A stretch of DNA of 64,000 bases from Rhodospirillales bacterium URHD0017 (GCA_900110395.1 FODP01000009.1:248001-312000), one strand, 5' to 3'; positions 1 to 8,274 are shown, counted from the stretch's first letter. Program-made: numbers and translations. The notes: generated by a model not told the origin, from the sequence alone.

Positions 1-1
1 G

Positions 2-223
2 GAAGGTGGCGAAGCGATCAAGGCGGCAAGCGATGCCGCGCGCCGCGTTGCCGACCGCGCCGGCGAGATCGCCGACGAGTTGGCCGGCCAGGCCGACGCC
101 GTCGGCGCGGCGGCGGCCAAGGGCCGTGCTGAGGTCGAAGACGCCATTCGCAAGCAGCCTTTGATGGCGGTGGCGCTGGCTGCGGCGGCCGGTTTCGTCC
201 TCGCCCTGTTGGCGCGGCGATGA
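2..223 (+). CDS. DUF883 (YqjD/ElaB-like) family protein, C-terminal part
   Basis: Open from the window edge; only the last 73 residues are present. They are an Ala/Glu-rich amphipathic helix followed by a single C-terminal membrane segment ending in LALLARR. That matches the tail-anchored YqjD/ElaB/DUF883 family, which in E. coli associates with ribosomes at the inner membrane (family knowledge). The stop codon overlaps the ATG of the next gene by four bases (ATGA), so the two are translationally coupled. The pairing with a YqjE-like protein mirrors the yqjD-yqjE order of enterobacteria. The true start lies outside the window. Confidence 0.7.
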   Translation, partial: EGGEAIKAASDAARRVADRAGEIADELAGQADAVGAAAAKGRAEVEDAIRKQPLMAVALAAAAGFVLALLARR

Positions 224-507
224 GCGCGCCGCCCGAGGGATCGTCCCTGCTGATGACCCTGGTGAAGTCGCTCGCGGCCATCGGCGCGCTTTCTGCCGGT
301 GCAGCCGCGCGTCGTGCGGCCTCGACCGCCGGCGGCTATGCCATCGTTGCGCTCCTGTTTGCCGTCAGCCTGTGCTTCCTCACCTTTGCAGGCTATCGCG
401 CGCTCGAGATGGCGATGGGCAGCATCCAGGCCGCGCTGATCGCGGGCTGCGCCTATCTGTTCCTGGCCCTGGTCACGGCCCTCGTGCTGCAAGTCCGCCG
501 GCGCTGA
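220..507 (+). CDS. YqjE-like / phage-holin-family small membrane protein
   Basis: 95 residues. Two hydrophobic segments at about residues 43-62 and 68-90 are joined by a short loop, with a basic C-terminus (QVRRR). Small two-helix proteins of this kind are annotated as putative Actinobacteriophage holin or YqjE family; in cellular genomes they are envelope stress-related partners of DUF883 proteins rather than lysis proteins (family knowledge). It starts in an ATGA overlap with the preceding DUF883 gene, which supports the assignment. Exact function is unknown. Confidence 0.65.
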   Translation: MSAPPEGSSLLMTLVKSLAAIGALSAGAAARRAASTAGGYAIVALLFAVSLCFLTFAGYRALEMAMGSIQAALIAGCAYLFLALVTALVLQVRRR

Positions 508-609
508 GCGAGAAACTACGTAGAATCCCTTAGTTCAATACCCGAATGGTGCGTCACCGTACGGAGGAATACCCAATCTGCATCCGAAGCGTCTCAGATG
601 GAGAGAGCG

Positions 610-1284
610 ATGCAGGTCCAGACCACCTCCCAAGCCAGCAAGTTCCCGGCAGCCGCTTTCGGCCTGCGGCCGCCGCTGGCGGGCAAGTCGCCGACCGGCA
701 TACAGATGGTCCTGGTCAAGGGCGAGGAACTGTTCGCCGAAGGCGATCAAGCCGACTTCTTCTATCAGGTCGTGTCCGGCGCCATCCGCTCCTACAAGCT
801 TCTGAGCGACGGCCGCCGCCAGATCGACGCCTTCCATCTGCGCGGCGACATCTTCGGCCTGGAGGCCGGCGCCGAGCACCGCTTCTCCGCCGAGGCGATC
901 GGCAGCGCCACCGTGATCGCCTATCGCCGCAGCCGGCTCGACTCGCTGATCCAGGACGACGCGGCCTTCCGCTCCCGCATCATGACAGCCACGCTGCGCA
1001 GCCTCGAGCGCGCCCAGGACCACATGCTGCTGCTCGGCCGCAAGACGGCACAGGAGAAGATGGCGACTTTCCTGCTCGACATGGCCGAGCGCCTGTCGAA
1101 GGACGATGAGCACTTCGAGCTGCCCATGCAGCGTTCCGACATCGCCGACCATCTTGGCCTGACGATCGAGACGGTGTCGCGCACGCTGACCCAGTTCGCC
1201 CGCAGTGGCCTGATCCGGCTGCTGCCGGCCGGCCGGTCGATCGGTCTCTGCAACAAGATGGCCCTGCGCGGCCTTGACGCCTGA
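610..1284 (+). CDS. Crp/Fnr family transcriptional regulator, FixK type
   Basis: 224 residues. An N-terminal cyclic-nucleotide-binding-like beta-roll (about residues 25-135) is followed by a dimerisation helix and a C-terminal winged HTH. The recognition helix reads ETVSRTLTQF, with the Glu and Ser-Arg that in Fnr/FixK proteins read TTGAT-type half sites. There are no N-terminal cysteines, so it lacks the Fnr iron-sulfur cluster and looks like FixK, which in alphaproteobacteria acts downstream of oxygen sensors (family knowledge). An in-frame ATG at 598 would add four residues. I prefer 610 because GGAGAG at 600-605 is placed as its ribosome binding site. The next genes (phasin-like, CBS-BON) may be its targets, but I did not find a clear TTGAT-N4-ATCAA site nearby. 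Confidence 0.85.
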   Translation: MQVQTTSQASKFPAAAFGLRPPLAGKSPTGIQMVLVKGEELFAEGDQADFFYQVVSGAIRSYKLLSDGRRQIDAFHLRGDIFGLEAGAEHRFSAEAIGSATVIAYRRSRLDSLIQDDAAFRSRIMTATLRSLERAQDHMLLLGRKTAQEKMATFLLDMAERLSKDDEHFELPMQRSDIADHLGLTIETVSRTLTQFARSGLIRLLPAGRSIGLCNKMALRGLDA

Positions 1285-1311
1285 CGAAGCTCACTTTCCG
1301 GAGGACGCCCG

Positions 1312-1632
1312 ATGAGCACCACGCCAGATCCGGTCACCGTAACCATGATGTCGGCCAGCGATGCTTTGCAGACCTGCACCGAGGCCTGCGCCGAGTGGCA
1401 GCGGGAAGTCGCGCGTTTCGTCGACCTCCGGCTGACCGCGAACCGCCGCAGCTGGGAAGCGCTGATAACGGCACGAGACATCCCCGGCGTCATCAAGGGG
1501 CAACAGGACTGGGGCCTGCAGGCGGCGACCGACTACACCCAGGAGGCTGTCAGGCTCACACGTCTGCTGACCGCCCTTTCGTTGACGGGCACGACGCCGG
1601 CCGTCCAGGACGCTGCCAGGCTGGTTGCCTGA
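1312..1632 (+). CDS. Phasin-like protein
   Basis: 106 residues, mostly amphipathic helix with no signal peptide. The pattern (a CTEACAEWQREVARFVDLR stretch, then a mid-protein AlaThrAspTyrThrGlnGlu segment) resembles the Phasin_2 family of short proteins that coat polyhydroxyalkanoate granules. A GGAGG ribosome site sits 7-8 bases before the ATG. It follows the FixK-type regulator by 27 bases and precedes the CBS-BON gene by 24, so the three may be one transcript. A PHB depolymerase is encoded at 15792-16997, so the organism does handle PHA. The phasin call rests on composition and size as much as on motif, so it is moderate. Confidence 0.55.
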   Translation: MSTTPDPVTVTMMSASDALQTCTEACAEWQREVARFVDLRLTANRRSWEALITARDIPGVIKGQQDWGLQAATDYTQEAVRLTRLLTALSLTGTTPAVQDAARLVA

Positions 1633-1656
1633 CGGTACTATTGAAGGGAGCACGCC

Positions 1657-2352
1657 ATGCGCGCAAAGGACATCATGGTTGACGACGTCATCTGCATCGA
1701 CGTCAAGGAGTCGGTGTTCGACGCCGCCGAGCTGCTGCTCGGCTCGGGCGTGAGCGCCGCGCCGGTCGTCGACGACAAGGGCGTCATCGTCGGCATCGTC
1801 AGCGAAGCCGATCTCATCCACCGGGCCGAGATCGAGACGGCAGCCAAGAAGAGCTGGCTGGCGCGCCTGCTGGATAGCGAGGCCTCGGCAGCCCACGACT
1901 TCGTTGCGGCAAACACCCGGCGAGTGTCGGATGTCATGACCAAGGAAGTCGTGACGGCGACCGAAGATGCGACGCTTGGCGAGCTGGTCGGACTCATGGA
2001 GCGGCACGGCATCAAGCGCATCCCGATCGTTCGCGGCCGTATTCCGGTGGGAGTCGTAAGCCGCTCGGATCTCCTGCGCGCGCTGCTGTCGCGCGAGCCG
2101 GATCGTCCGGTGCTGCAGCCGACCGACAAGGCGTTGCGCCAGGCCGTGGTCGAGGCGCTGGAGCACCGGCCCTGGACGTCGAAATGGCCGACCAACGTCT
2201 TCGCCAATGACGGCGTCGTCCATCTCTGGGGCTTTGTCGACGGCGAGGAGGTGCGCAAGGCCTATCGCGTCGCCGCCGAGAACGTGCCCGGCGTTCGGCG
2301 GGTGAAGAGTCACCTGCGCGCGCTGCCGCCCTCGGTCGGCATGGGTGTCTGA
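1657..2352 (+). CDS. CBS-pair protein with C-terminal BON domain
   Basis: 231 residues. CBS1 is at about residues 1-58 (ends GIVSEADLI), CBS2 at about 88-145 (starts VSDVMTKEV, ends GVVSRSDLL), and a BON domain at about 155-225. Paired CBS motifs bind adenosyl nucleotides and sense energy state; BON domains bind phospholipid or other envelope components (family knowledge). There is no signal peptide, so it is cytosolic unless the BON part peripherally touches membrane. CBS-BON fusions are common in alphaproteobacteria and often belong to low-oxygen regulons, which fits the FixK-type regulator upstream. The partner is unknown. Confidence 0.85.
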   Translation: MRAKDIMVDDVICIDVKESVFDAAELLLGSGVSAAPVVDDKGVIVGIVSEADLIHRAEIETAAKKSWLARLLDSEASAAHDFVAANTRRVSDVMTKEVVTATEDATLGELVGLMERHGIKRIPIVRGRIPVGVVSRSDLLRALLSREPDRPVLQPTDKALRQAVVEALEHRPWTSKWPTNVFANDGVVHLWGFVDGEEVRKAYRVAAENVPGVRRVKSHLRALPPSVGMGV

Positions 2353-2374
2353 CCCGTAGCTCGAGGGCGCGGCA

Positions 2375-3238
2375 TCATCCCCTGCCCGCCATCAGCGTCG
2401 CCTGGTCCTCCGGCGCATAGAAGAAGTCGCCGGGGCGGAAGTCATGGCCGAGGTCGCCCAGCAGGCGGCGCTGGCGCGGCGTGCAGCGCTCGAACAGGGC
2501 GGCGTAGGGCGTACTGAAATCGTACGGCCGCATGAACATCTGGCAGTAATTGTAGAGGATGGTCTTGCGCGCCTTGCCCGAGCGGTTGGGCGACGGCCCA
2601 TGCCAGATCGCGTGCGGGAAGACGTAGGCGTCGCCGGCCTTGCCGAGCAGCGGCACCGCGCCCGGCATGTGCGGGTTGGGAATGCGCTCGGCGCGCTCCG
2701 GGAACGGACGCAGGTGGCTGCCGGGAAAGATCGTGAAGTTGCCGCTGTCGGGCTCGGTGACGTCGGTCAGCAGGTACATCACCTTGACCGCCAGCGGCCG
2801 GCTGGTCTCGGTGACGCGGATGGCGCGCTGGGCCTCGCCGCCGTCGGTGTGGGTGTAGCCCGGGAACGTCTCGGTCGAGGCGCGCACGATCGCCTGGCTC
2901 ATCGAGAACTGGATGTAGGGCCCCATCAGGTCGAGGATCAGGTCGAACACGCGCGGCCGGTCGATCAGGTCGATGAAGGCCTGGTGGTAGGTCAGCAGGT
3001 CGCGGCGGTCCATGAAAGCTTCCGGGTTCGGATCGGCATGGTCGACCCAGGCATAGTGGCCGCGCGGCAGCTTGCCCGGCGCCGGCTCGTAGCCCGGCTG
3101 GGTCCGCACGCGGTCGATCTGCCTGGAGAAGAAATCCACTTCCGCCGGGCTGAGCGCGCCCTCGAGCTGCAGGTAGCCATCGACCGCCCACTGCTCGCGT
3201 TGCTCTTCGGTCAAGGCTCGTGTGGTGTTGGCCAGCAT
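2375..3238 (-). CDS. Phytanoyl-CoA dioxygenase (PhyH) family protein
   Basis: 287 residues. It has the Fe(II)/2-oxoglutarate oxygenase double-stranded beta-helix: the HxD iron ligands are seen in YTHTDGGEAQR, with the distal His and 2-oxoglutarate-binding Arg in HAIWHGPSPNRSGKARK. The expected role is hydroxylation of an acyl or other small substrate with decarboxylation of 2-oxoglutarate; the substrate cannot be told. The start is placed at the ATG preceded by GGGAGGACAGC. Reading frames extending upstream lack a site and homologous-looking sequence. It is followed upstream by a dehydrogenase on the same strand, 23 bases away, so the two may be co-transcribed. Confidence 0.85.
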   Translation of the reverse strand: MLANTTRALTEEQREQWAVDGYLQLEGALSPAEVDFFSRQIDRVRTQPGYEPAPGKLPRGHYAWVDHADPNPEAFMDRRDLLTYHQAFIDLIDRPRVFDLILDLMGPYIQFSMSQAIVRASTETFPGYTHTDGGEAQRAIRVTETSRPLAVKVMYLLTDVTEPDSGNFTIFPGSHLRPFPERAERIPNPHMPGAVPLLGKAGDAYVFPHAIWHGPSPNRSGKARKTILYNYCQMFMRPYDFSTPYAALFERCTPRQRRLLGDLGHDFRPGDFFYAPEDQATLMAGRG

Positions 3239-3261
3239 GCTGTCCTCCCTGCTGGCCGCAT

Positions 3262-4317
3262 TTAACCGCCGTTGGTCGCCGGGCGTCCAGAGCGCGCGGC
3301 AGGCTCGTGCTTGCCAATATGCCACGCTCGTTCGTCTGGCGAGATCAGGTGCAAAGGCCGCTCCCCCGCCAACGCACGCAGGCAATTGAGCGCTGCCCGC
3401 TTGACGCCATTGATGCGTCCGTTGCCGCCGGCAGCGGAATTGTGCGGCGACGCAATGACGTTCGGAAGATCGAGGAAGGGGAACTGCATTTCGAAGCGTC
3501 CGTGCCGCGGCTCGACCCACCACGCGTCGATGCAGGCAACGAAGCGCCCATGGTCGCGCAGATGAAGGTAAAGCGCTTCCTCGTCGACCAACTCGCCGCG
3601 CGCCAGGTTGACGAGAATGGCATCCTCCTTCATGAGGCCGAGCTCCCGCCGGCCGATGATGCCGAATGTCTCGCGCGTGAGCGGTACCGTCACGAAGACG
3701 ATATCGGACACCGTCAGCATCGCATCCAGGGCGTCCGGCTGGCCGACCCAGTCGATGGGAACCGACGACTCGCCTCGCCGGTTGATCCCGTGGACGCACG
3801 CCCCAAGGCATTTCAGGAGCCGGGCAAGCGCAAGGCCGGTTCCGCCAAGCCCAAGGATGCCGCACGTGCTTTCGGCCAACATGCGTGTCGCGCCAGCCTG
3901 GTTGAACTCGCCGCCCGCCATCCTGGCCTGTTCCATTGGAAGACGCTTTGCCGCTGCGAGCGCCATGGCCAACGCATGTTCCGCCATCGATTCCGCCTGC
4001 GCGCCTGCATTGCTCGCGAGAGGCACTTGTGGCGGCAGCTCATCAAGCGGAATGAAGTCGAGACCAGCGGCGAGAAACTGCACAAGACGCGCATTCCCGA
4101 TCAGAGCCCTCTCGTCCTCAGGGAGCTCCTTGATCGCGTTGTTGGTGAGCAGCACCGTCGCCGACGACAATGCCGCTCGCCGCGCAACCGGTTGGTCCAG
4201 TTCGTCAAGAAAGATGATCCGGGCCCGATCCGCGACCGTCTCAGCGACGGCCTGCCTGTACGCGGAGCTCAGCTTGCACGTGACGACGAGCGTCGGCTCT
4301 TCGTTCGAAACTGTCAT
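3262..4317 (-). CDS. D-2-hydroxyacid dehydrogenase (NAD-binding)
   Basis: 351 residues. The Rossmann domain carries GILGLGGTGLALARLL (GxGxxG). The catalytic Arg lies in LVNLARGELVDEEAL and the catalytic His in SPHNSAAG. This is the fold of phosphoglycerate, glyoxylate and formate dehydrogenases, which interconvert 2-keto and D-2-hydroxy acids with NAD(P)H; the substrate is not clear. The start MTVSNEEPTL is preceded by GGAGAAAGC. It is divergent from the AhpD-like UGA-containing gene (124 bases between starts) and is likely transcribed with the downstream dioxygenase. Confidence 0.85.
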   Translation of the reverse strand: MTVSNEEPTLVVTCKLSSAYRQAVAETVADRARIIFLDELDQPVARRAALSSATVLLTNNAIKELPEDERALIGNARLVQFLAAGLDFIPLDELPPQVPLASNAGAQAESMAEHALAMALAAAKRLPMEQARMAGGEFNQAGATRMLAESTCGILGLGGTGLALARLLKCLGACVHGINRRGESSVPIDWVGQPDALDAMLTVSDIVFVTVPLTRETFGIIGRRELGLMKEDAILVNLARGELVDEEALYLHLRDHGRFVACIDAWWVEPRHGRFEMQFPFLDLPNVIASPHNSAAGGNGRINGVKRAALNCLRALAGERPLHLISPDERAWHIGKHEPAARSGRPATNGG

Positions 4318-4441
4318 GCTTTCTCCGAAAACCTGCTCGACAGAACGTAACACGACCGACAGCATCGCTCCCGCGCGCCGACCCGCCCTGCAGTCATGGA
4401 CGAGCAGGCTGGCGCGACACCCATCGCGTCGAGGAAAGCAC

Positions 4442-5053
4442 ATGGCCCGCATTCCGCTCCTGCAGGAAACCGATCCGGCGGCTTCGGAAGACAGCAAGGC
4501 GTTCCTGGCGGAGGCGGCCAAGGCACGCGGCAGGATGCTCAACCTCTATCGCGCCCTGGCCAACCGGCCCGAAGCCGGCCGCGCGCTGTCCGAGCTGATC
4601 CGCACGGTCTATCGCTCGGGCTCGACGCTGCCGCAGAAGGAGGCGGAGCTCGCCTACCTGACCGCGACCGTGGTCAACGATTGCTATTATTGAATCCCCA
4701 CGCACACAGTGCTCGGTCGGAGCATCGGACTTTCTGAAGAGCAGATGGGGCACCTGGCCGACGATCCGCTGCCGGAGGGCCTCTATTCGCCGTCACAGGC
4801 GGCGATCGTCACCTACGCCCGGAAGTCGACGCGGCTCGAGCCGATCGACGACGAGACCTATGGCGCGCTCGCCCGCCACTTCACGCCGCAGCAGACGATC
4901 GACATCTGCCTGACGGTCGGGCTGAGCAACATGATCAACCGCTTTCACGCCACCTTCCGGACGGACCTCGACGCGGCGACGACCGCCGAAGCCGAGCGGG
5001 GCGACGTGATTGTCGGCAGTTGCCCCATTCCGCGACCGAAGCCGCCGCGCTGA
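4442..5053 (+). CDS. AhpD-like peroxidase-related protein (CMD family) with in-frame UGA; candidate selenoprotein
   Basis: The frame from ATG 4442 (preceded by GAGGAAAGCAC) runs 83 codons, meets a single TGA at 4691-4693, and continues in the same frame for 120 codons to the stop at 5051-5053. With the UGA read through the product is 203 residues, normal for the peroxidase-related AhpD/carboxymuconolactone decarboxylase family. Around the UGA the residues are VVNDCYY-[UGA]-IPTH, so the UGA falls exactly on the second Cys of the CxxCxxxH signature. In AhpD that Cys is the peroxidatic nucleophile, activated by the His four residues on (family knowledge). Family-typical sequence resumes after it (LGRSIGLSEEQMGHL). 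A SECIS-like hairpin follows within 16 bases (separate entry). Either this is a Sec-containing CxxU protein or a point nonsense mutation (Cys TGC/TGT to TGA); position and hairpin favour Sec. No sel genes are in the window. Confidence 0.75.
4709..4725 (+). promoter_or_regulatory. Candidate bacterial SECIS hairpin downstream of the UGA
   Basis: GTGCTC (4709-4714) pairs with GAGCAT (4720-4725), six pairs including one G-U, closing the loop GGTCG. The loop begins 22 bases after the UGA (21 bases between), inside the 16-37 range used for bacterial SECIS prediction, and has G in its first two positions as that consensus asks. GGUC is also in the apical loop of the E. coli fdhF SECIS recognised by SelB (established knowledge). 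I do not see the bulged U of fdhF. Because the element is in coding sequence, conservation would need to be tested at RNA level. Confidence 0.55.
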
Positions 5054-5076
5054 TTGCGAAATCCGGCGCCGGGTCG

Positions 5077-6447
5077 TCATTTCTGATACTGCTGGAACAG
5101 CACCTTGATCCGTTTGGCCGCTTCGTCGGTGGCCTGTTCCGGTGTCATGTTGCGTTGCGTGATATTGGCTTCCGCCTGCGGCCAGATCTGCTCCGACAGC
5201 ACGGCCGAATAGGCCGGGTTGTAGGACATCCACCACGGCACCGTCGGCTGGGTCAGCCCCATATCCACCGCGACCTGGCGGTGCGGGTCCTTGGGGTCGG
5301 TCCAGTACGGATCGTTCTTCACGATCGAGGGCATCACCGGCAGATAGCGCGCGCGGGTCTCCTTCAGGTAGGCGTTCAGGTTCGCCGGCTGGATGAAATC
5401 GCGCAGCAGCGCCTTGGCGCCGTCGACGTTCTTCGAGCCTTTCGGGACGATGGTGGGGGCGATCGCCAGCACGCTCGCCACCGGCTTGCCGTCATTGCCG
5501 AGCGGGACGCCGCGGGTGAGGATCTCCTTGTAGTAGAGATCGGGCTTGTCCATCTGCGCCGCGGCGATCGAGATGGTTGCGTTGGGCGTCATCACGATCT
5601 GCTTGGCGAAGAAGGCGTTGTTGTTGTCGACATCGCCCCAGTTGATCGCCCCGGGCGGCACATAGCCTTTTTTGAACGGCGTCGTCAGCCGCTCCAGCGA
5701 GATGATCGCCGCCTTGCGTACGGCGGGATCGTCGATATGCAGCTGTCCATCGGGCGTGACGATGCCGACGCCGCCATAGCTGACCAGGAACTGGTGGAAC
5801 AAATTGCCGGCATCGGCCTCCTTCGCCGCCATCGAATAGCCGAGGCCGAAAATACGCTTGCCCTTGGAGCGCAGCTTGTCCTGCACGGTCTGGAAAAAAT
5901 CGTAGAACTTGTCCTGCGTGCCCGGCAAGTCGGTCACGCCGAAGCCCACTTCCTGCAGCAATGGCAACCAGACCGAATTCATCAGCGAGGAGCCTTTGGT
6001 CGGCACGCCGTAATACGAATATTTCTTCTGCTTGAGGTTATAGAGGCGCGCAGTCAGCAGCGCGGTTTCCGTGAACTCGGCCTTCTGCGATTCCACGACG
6101 TCGGAAACGTCCTCCAGCTGATCGTTCCAGGCCGCGCGCGGCACCAGGAAGCGGTCGCCAGTGACGGTGTGCACGACATCCGGCACGTCGCCCACCTGCA
6201 TGCCGGCGATCAGCTTGGTGATCACATCCGGCCCGTTCATGATGGTCAGGTTGACCTTGGTGTTGTTGCGCTTTTCCCAGTCCGCCATCCAGGCGATCAC
6301 GGCATCGTTCTCGGCCTTGTAGAAACCCTGGGTCCACCAGACCGTGAGTTCCCCGGCCGCCTTCGCCCGGCGCGGCACCAGGCCGGTGCCGGCCGTGACC
6401 GCGGCCGCCACGCCAACCAATGTCTGCCGCCGTGTCGTGTGCTTCAT
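5077..6447 (-). CDS. ABC transporter substrate-binding protein, sugar type (family 1)
   Basis: 456 residues. The N-terminus MKHTTRRQTLVGVAAAVTAG is a twin-arginine-type signal with cleavage expected near RAKA-AGELTVWW. The mature part is an extracellular solute-binding family 1 protein (TVWWTQGF at the first strand, NLTIMNGPDVITKLIAGM later). It is the last gene of an operon transcribed leftwards after two permeases (7366-8274, 6500-7369), 52 bases beyond the second permease stop. The likely ligand is a sugar or polyol, but that is family inference only. No ATPase gene accompanies the operon, so a shared MalK/UgpC-type ATPase is probably encoded elsewhere. Confidence 0.88.
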   Translation of the reverse strand: MKHTTRRQTLVGVAAAVTAGTGLVPRRAKAAGELTVWWTQGFYKAENDAVIAWMADWEKRNNTKVNLTIMNGPDVITKLIAGMQVGDVPDVVHTVTGDRFLVPRAAWNDQLEDVSDVVESQKAEFTETALLTARLYNLKQKKYSYYGVPTKGSSLMNSVWLPLLQEVGFGVTDLPGTQDKFYDFFQTVQDKLRSKGKRIFGLGYSMAAKEADAGNLFHQFLVSYGGVGIVTPDGQLHIDDPAVRKAAIISLERLTTPFKKGYVPPGAINWGDVDNNNAFFAKQIVMTPNATISIAAAQMDKPDLYYKEILTRGVPLGNDGKPVASVLAIAPTIVPKGSKNVDGAKALLRDFIQPANLNAYLKETRARYLPVMPSIVKNDPYWTDPKDPHRQVAVDMGLTQPTVPWWMSYNPAYSAVLSEQIWPQAEANITQRNMTPEQATDEAAKRIKVLFQQYQK

Positions 6448-6499
6448 CTTGTTTTCCTCCCTCGACGCCCCAACCTCTACGCCCCTTGGGGCGCCGCGC

Positions 6500-7369
6500 T
6501 CAACCCTTCACGCCGCCCATGGTCAGACCGCCGTGCATCTTGCGGCGGACACCGTAGTAGATAAGCAGGGGCGGGATGGCGTAGATGATCGCCGCCGCCA
6601 TCAGGTAGTTCCAGGGTGCCTCGTCCCCCACCAGGAATTTGCCGAGTGCCACCGGCACGGTGACGACCTTGCCGCCCGACAGCAGCAGGAACGCATAGAG
6701 ATATTCGTTCCACGACAGCAGCAGCGCGTAGGTGCCGATCGCCACCAGGGCGGGGGCCATCAGCGGCAGATAGATGCGGAAGAAGATCTGCGGTGGCGAG
6801 GCGCCGTCGATGCGCGCCGCCTCGTCCAGCTCGAACGGGATCGAGGCGCTGTATTGCTGGAAAATGAAGATCGCATAGGGCGTGGCGAAGGTGACTTGAA
6901 CCGCGATCACCGCGATCGGATTGTTGGTCAGGCCATATTTTCCCATGATGCCGTAGAACGGGATGGCCAGGAACGACATCGGGATCACGTAGGTCAGCAG
7001 CGCCGCATTGGTCAGCATCCAGCCGTTGCGGATCCGCATCCGGCTGATGGTGAAACTGGTCAGGGTCCCGATCGCCAGGGTCAGGAACGCGACAGTGATG
7101 CCGATATAGAAGCTGTTGCCCATCTGGTTCCAGAATGTCTCGAGCAGCCAGTAGGCCTGGTGGATCACCACGCTGAACGCATCCGGGCTGGGCGCGACCG
7201 GGAAGACCGAGGTGCTGAGCACTTCCTCCTTGTCCTGCATGGACACGCGGATGATGTTGTAGATCGGCAGCAGCGTCCAAAGCAGCAGCACTGCCGACAG
7301 CACCCATACGCCGATGGTGTTGATCGCGCGGCCCCGGCGTTGGCCACTCATCCGGCGTTGCACCGTCAT
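6500..7369 (-). CDS. Carbohydrate ABC transporter permease (MalG-like)
   Basis: 289 residues with six predicted membrane segments. The EAA loop that docks the ATPase reads DEAARIDGASPPQIFFRIYL, with the conserved Gly, in the second half. The C-terminus GGLTMGGVKG is typical of MalG-type permeases. The ATG overlaps the stop of the upstream permease by four bases (ATGA), showing translational coupling. Together with the permease at 7366-8274 it would form the heterodimeric channel for the binding protein at 5077-6447. Confidence 0.9.
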   Translation of the reverse strand: MTVQRRMSGQRRGRAINTIGVWVLSAVLLLWTLLPIYNIIRVSMQDKEEVLSTSVFPVAPSPDAFSVVIHQAYWLLETFWNQMGNSFYIGITVAFLTLAIGTLTSFTISRMRIRNGWMLTNAALLTYVIPMSFLAIPFYGIMGKYGLTNNPIAVIAVQVTFATPYAIFIFQQYSASIPFELDEAARIDGASPPQIFFRIYLPLMAPALVAIGTYALLLSWNEYLYAFLLLSGGKVVTVPVALGKFLVGDEAPWNYLMAAAIIYAIPPLLIYYGVRRKMHGGLTMGGVKG

Positions 7370-8274
7370 ATCGTGACCTCGCTGCGGCGCAATTGGCGCA
7401 TCAGCAGGATCACCAGCGGGATCAGCAAGGGCAGCGCCGTCAGCACTGTCGCCATGCCCAGGCCGGGATCGCCCAGTTCGAAGGCGTTGCGGATGCCCAG
7501 GGTCGCGAGCACATGCGTCGACAGCGCCGGTCCGCCGCCGGAGATGAAGCGCACGGCATTGAAATCGCCCAGCGCCCAGATGGTGGAGAGCATGGTGCAG
7601 ACCAGGTACATCCCGGCCATCAGCGGCAGGGTCACGTGCGTGAACTTCTGGACCAGGCTCGCGCCATCGACATCGGCGGCCTCATACAGCTCGAGCGAAA
7701 TGGCCATGCGCCCGGCGAGGAAGATCAGGGTCCAGAAGGGCAGCCATTTCCAGATGTGGCCATAGATGACCGAACCCAGCGCGAGGCCGTGGCTGTCGAG
7801 CCACGGCGGGCCATCGACCTGCGCCACATGCCAGATGATATTGTTGATCAGCCCCCATTGCCCGTTCAGCATCCAGTTGATCGACAGGTAGCTGGGCAGC
7901 GCCGGGATCGCCCAGGGCAGCATGAAGATCAGCAGCAGGACCTTCGTCCACCAGCCCTTTCGCATGAAGAAGCCTGACAGCAGCAGCGCCAGCAGCAATT
8001 TCAGGTTCACGCCGAACAGCAGATAGAGCAGCGTGTTCACCACCGTGCGCGGGTAGACCGGATCGCTGAACAGCGCGCGATAGCTGGCCGGATCGCTGCC
8101 CAGCCACAGCCCATAGCCAATCGGGTAGATCACGAAGGCCACGAATACCGCGACATACGGCGTGACGAAGGCCAACGCCCAGAGCTTGTCGGCGCCCAAT
8201 CTGCGGCGCCGCCGCGCCAGAGGCGTGGTGTTCGTGGCCGCGGCCGGGCTCTCGATCGAGGTCGTGACCACCAT
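7366..8274 (-). CDS. Carbohydrate ABC transporter permease (MalF-like)
   Basis: 302 residues from the ATG at 8274, which has GGAAGGAGCC upstream. An upstream extension to 8415 is Arg-rich and looks non-coding. Basic N-terminus (RRRRRLGADKLW), six membrane segments, and the EAA loop YEAADVDGASLVQKFTHVTL. It is the first gene of the leftward three-gene transporter operon. The 240-base gap upstream (8275-8514) separates it from an NMT1-type pseudogene and probably holds the promoter, although I cannot point to convincing -35/-10 boxes. Confidence 0.88.
   Translation of the reverse strand: MVVTTSIESPAAATNTTPLARRRRRLGADKLWALAFVTPYVAVFVAFVIYPIGYGLWLGSDPASYRALFSDPVYPRTVVNTLLYLLFGVNLKLLLALLLSGFFMRKGWWTKVLLLIFMLPWAIPALPSYLSINWMLNGQWGLINNIIWHVAQVDGPPWLDSHGLALGSVIYGHIWKWLPFWTLIFLAGRMAISLELYEAADVDGASLVQKFTHVTLPLMAGMYLVCTMLSTIWALGDFNAVRFISGGGPALSTHVLATLGIRNAFELGDPGLGMATVLTALPLLIPLVILLMRQLRRSEVTI

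Noticed and set aside
508..609. FixK/Fnr operator upstream of the Crp-type regulator
   Set aside because: No TTGAT-N4-ATCAA-like palindrome could be found there.
1291..2313. Minus-strand frame over the CBS-BON gene
   Set aside because: The plus-strand CBS and BON motifs explain the sequence.
4691..4693. Two separate genes (83 and 114 codons) at the UGA
   Set aside because: Both parts are in the same frame, neither is a complete CMD domain, and the second lacks a ribosome site; one gene with an internal UGA fits better.
5020..7765. Long plus-strand open frames across the ABC transporter operon
   Set aside because: They mirror the binding protein and permease genes on the other strand and have no motif.
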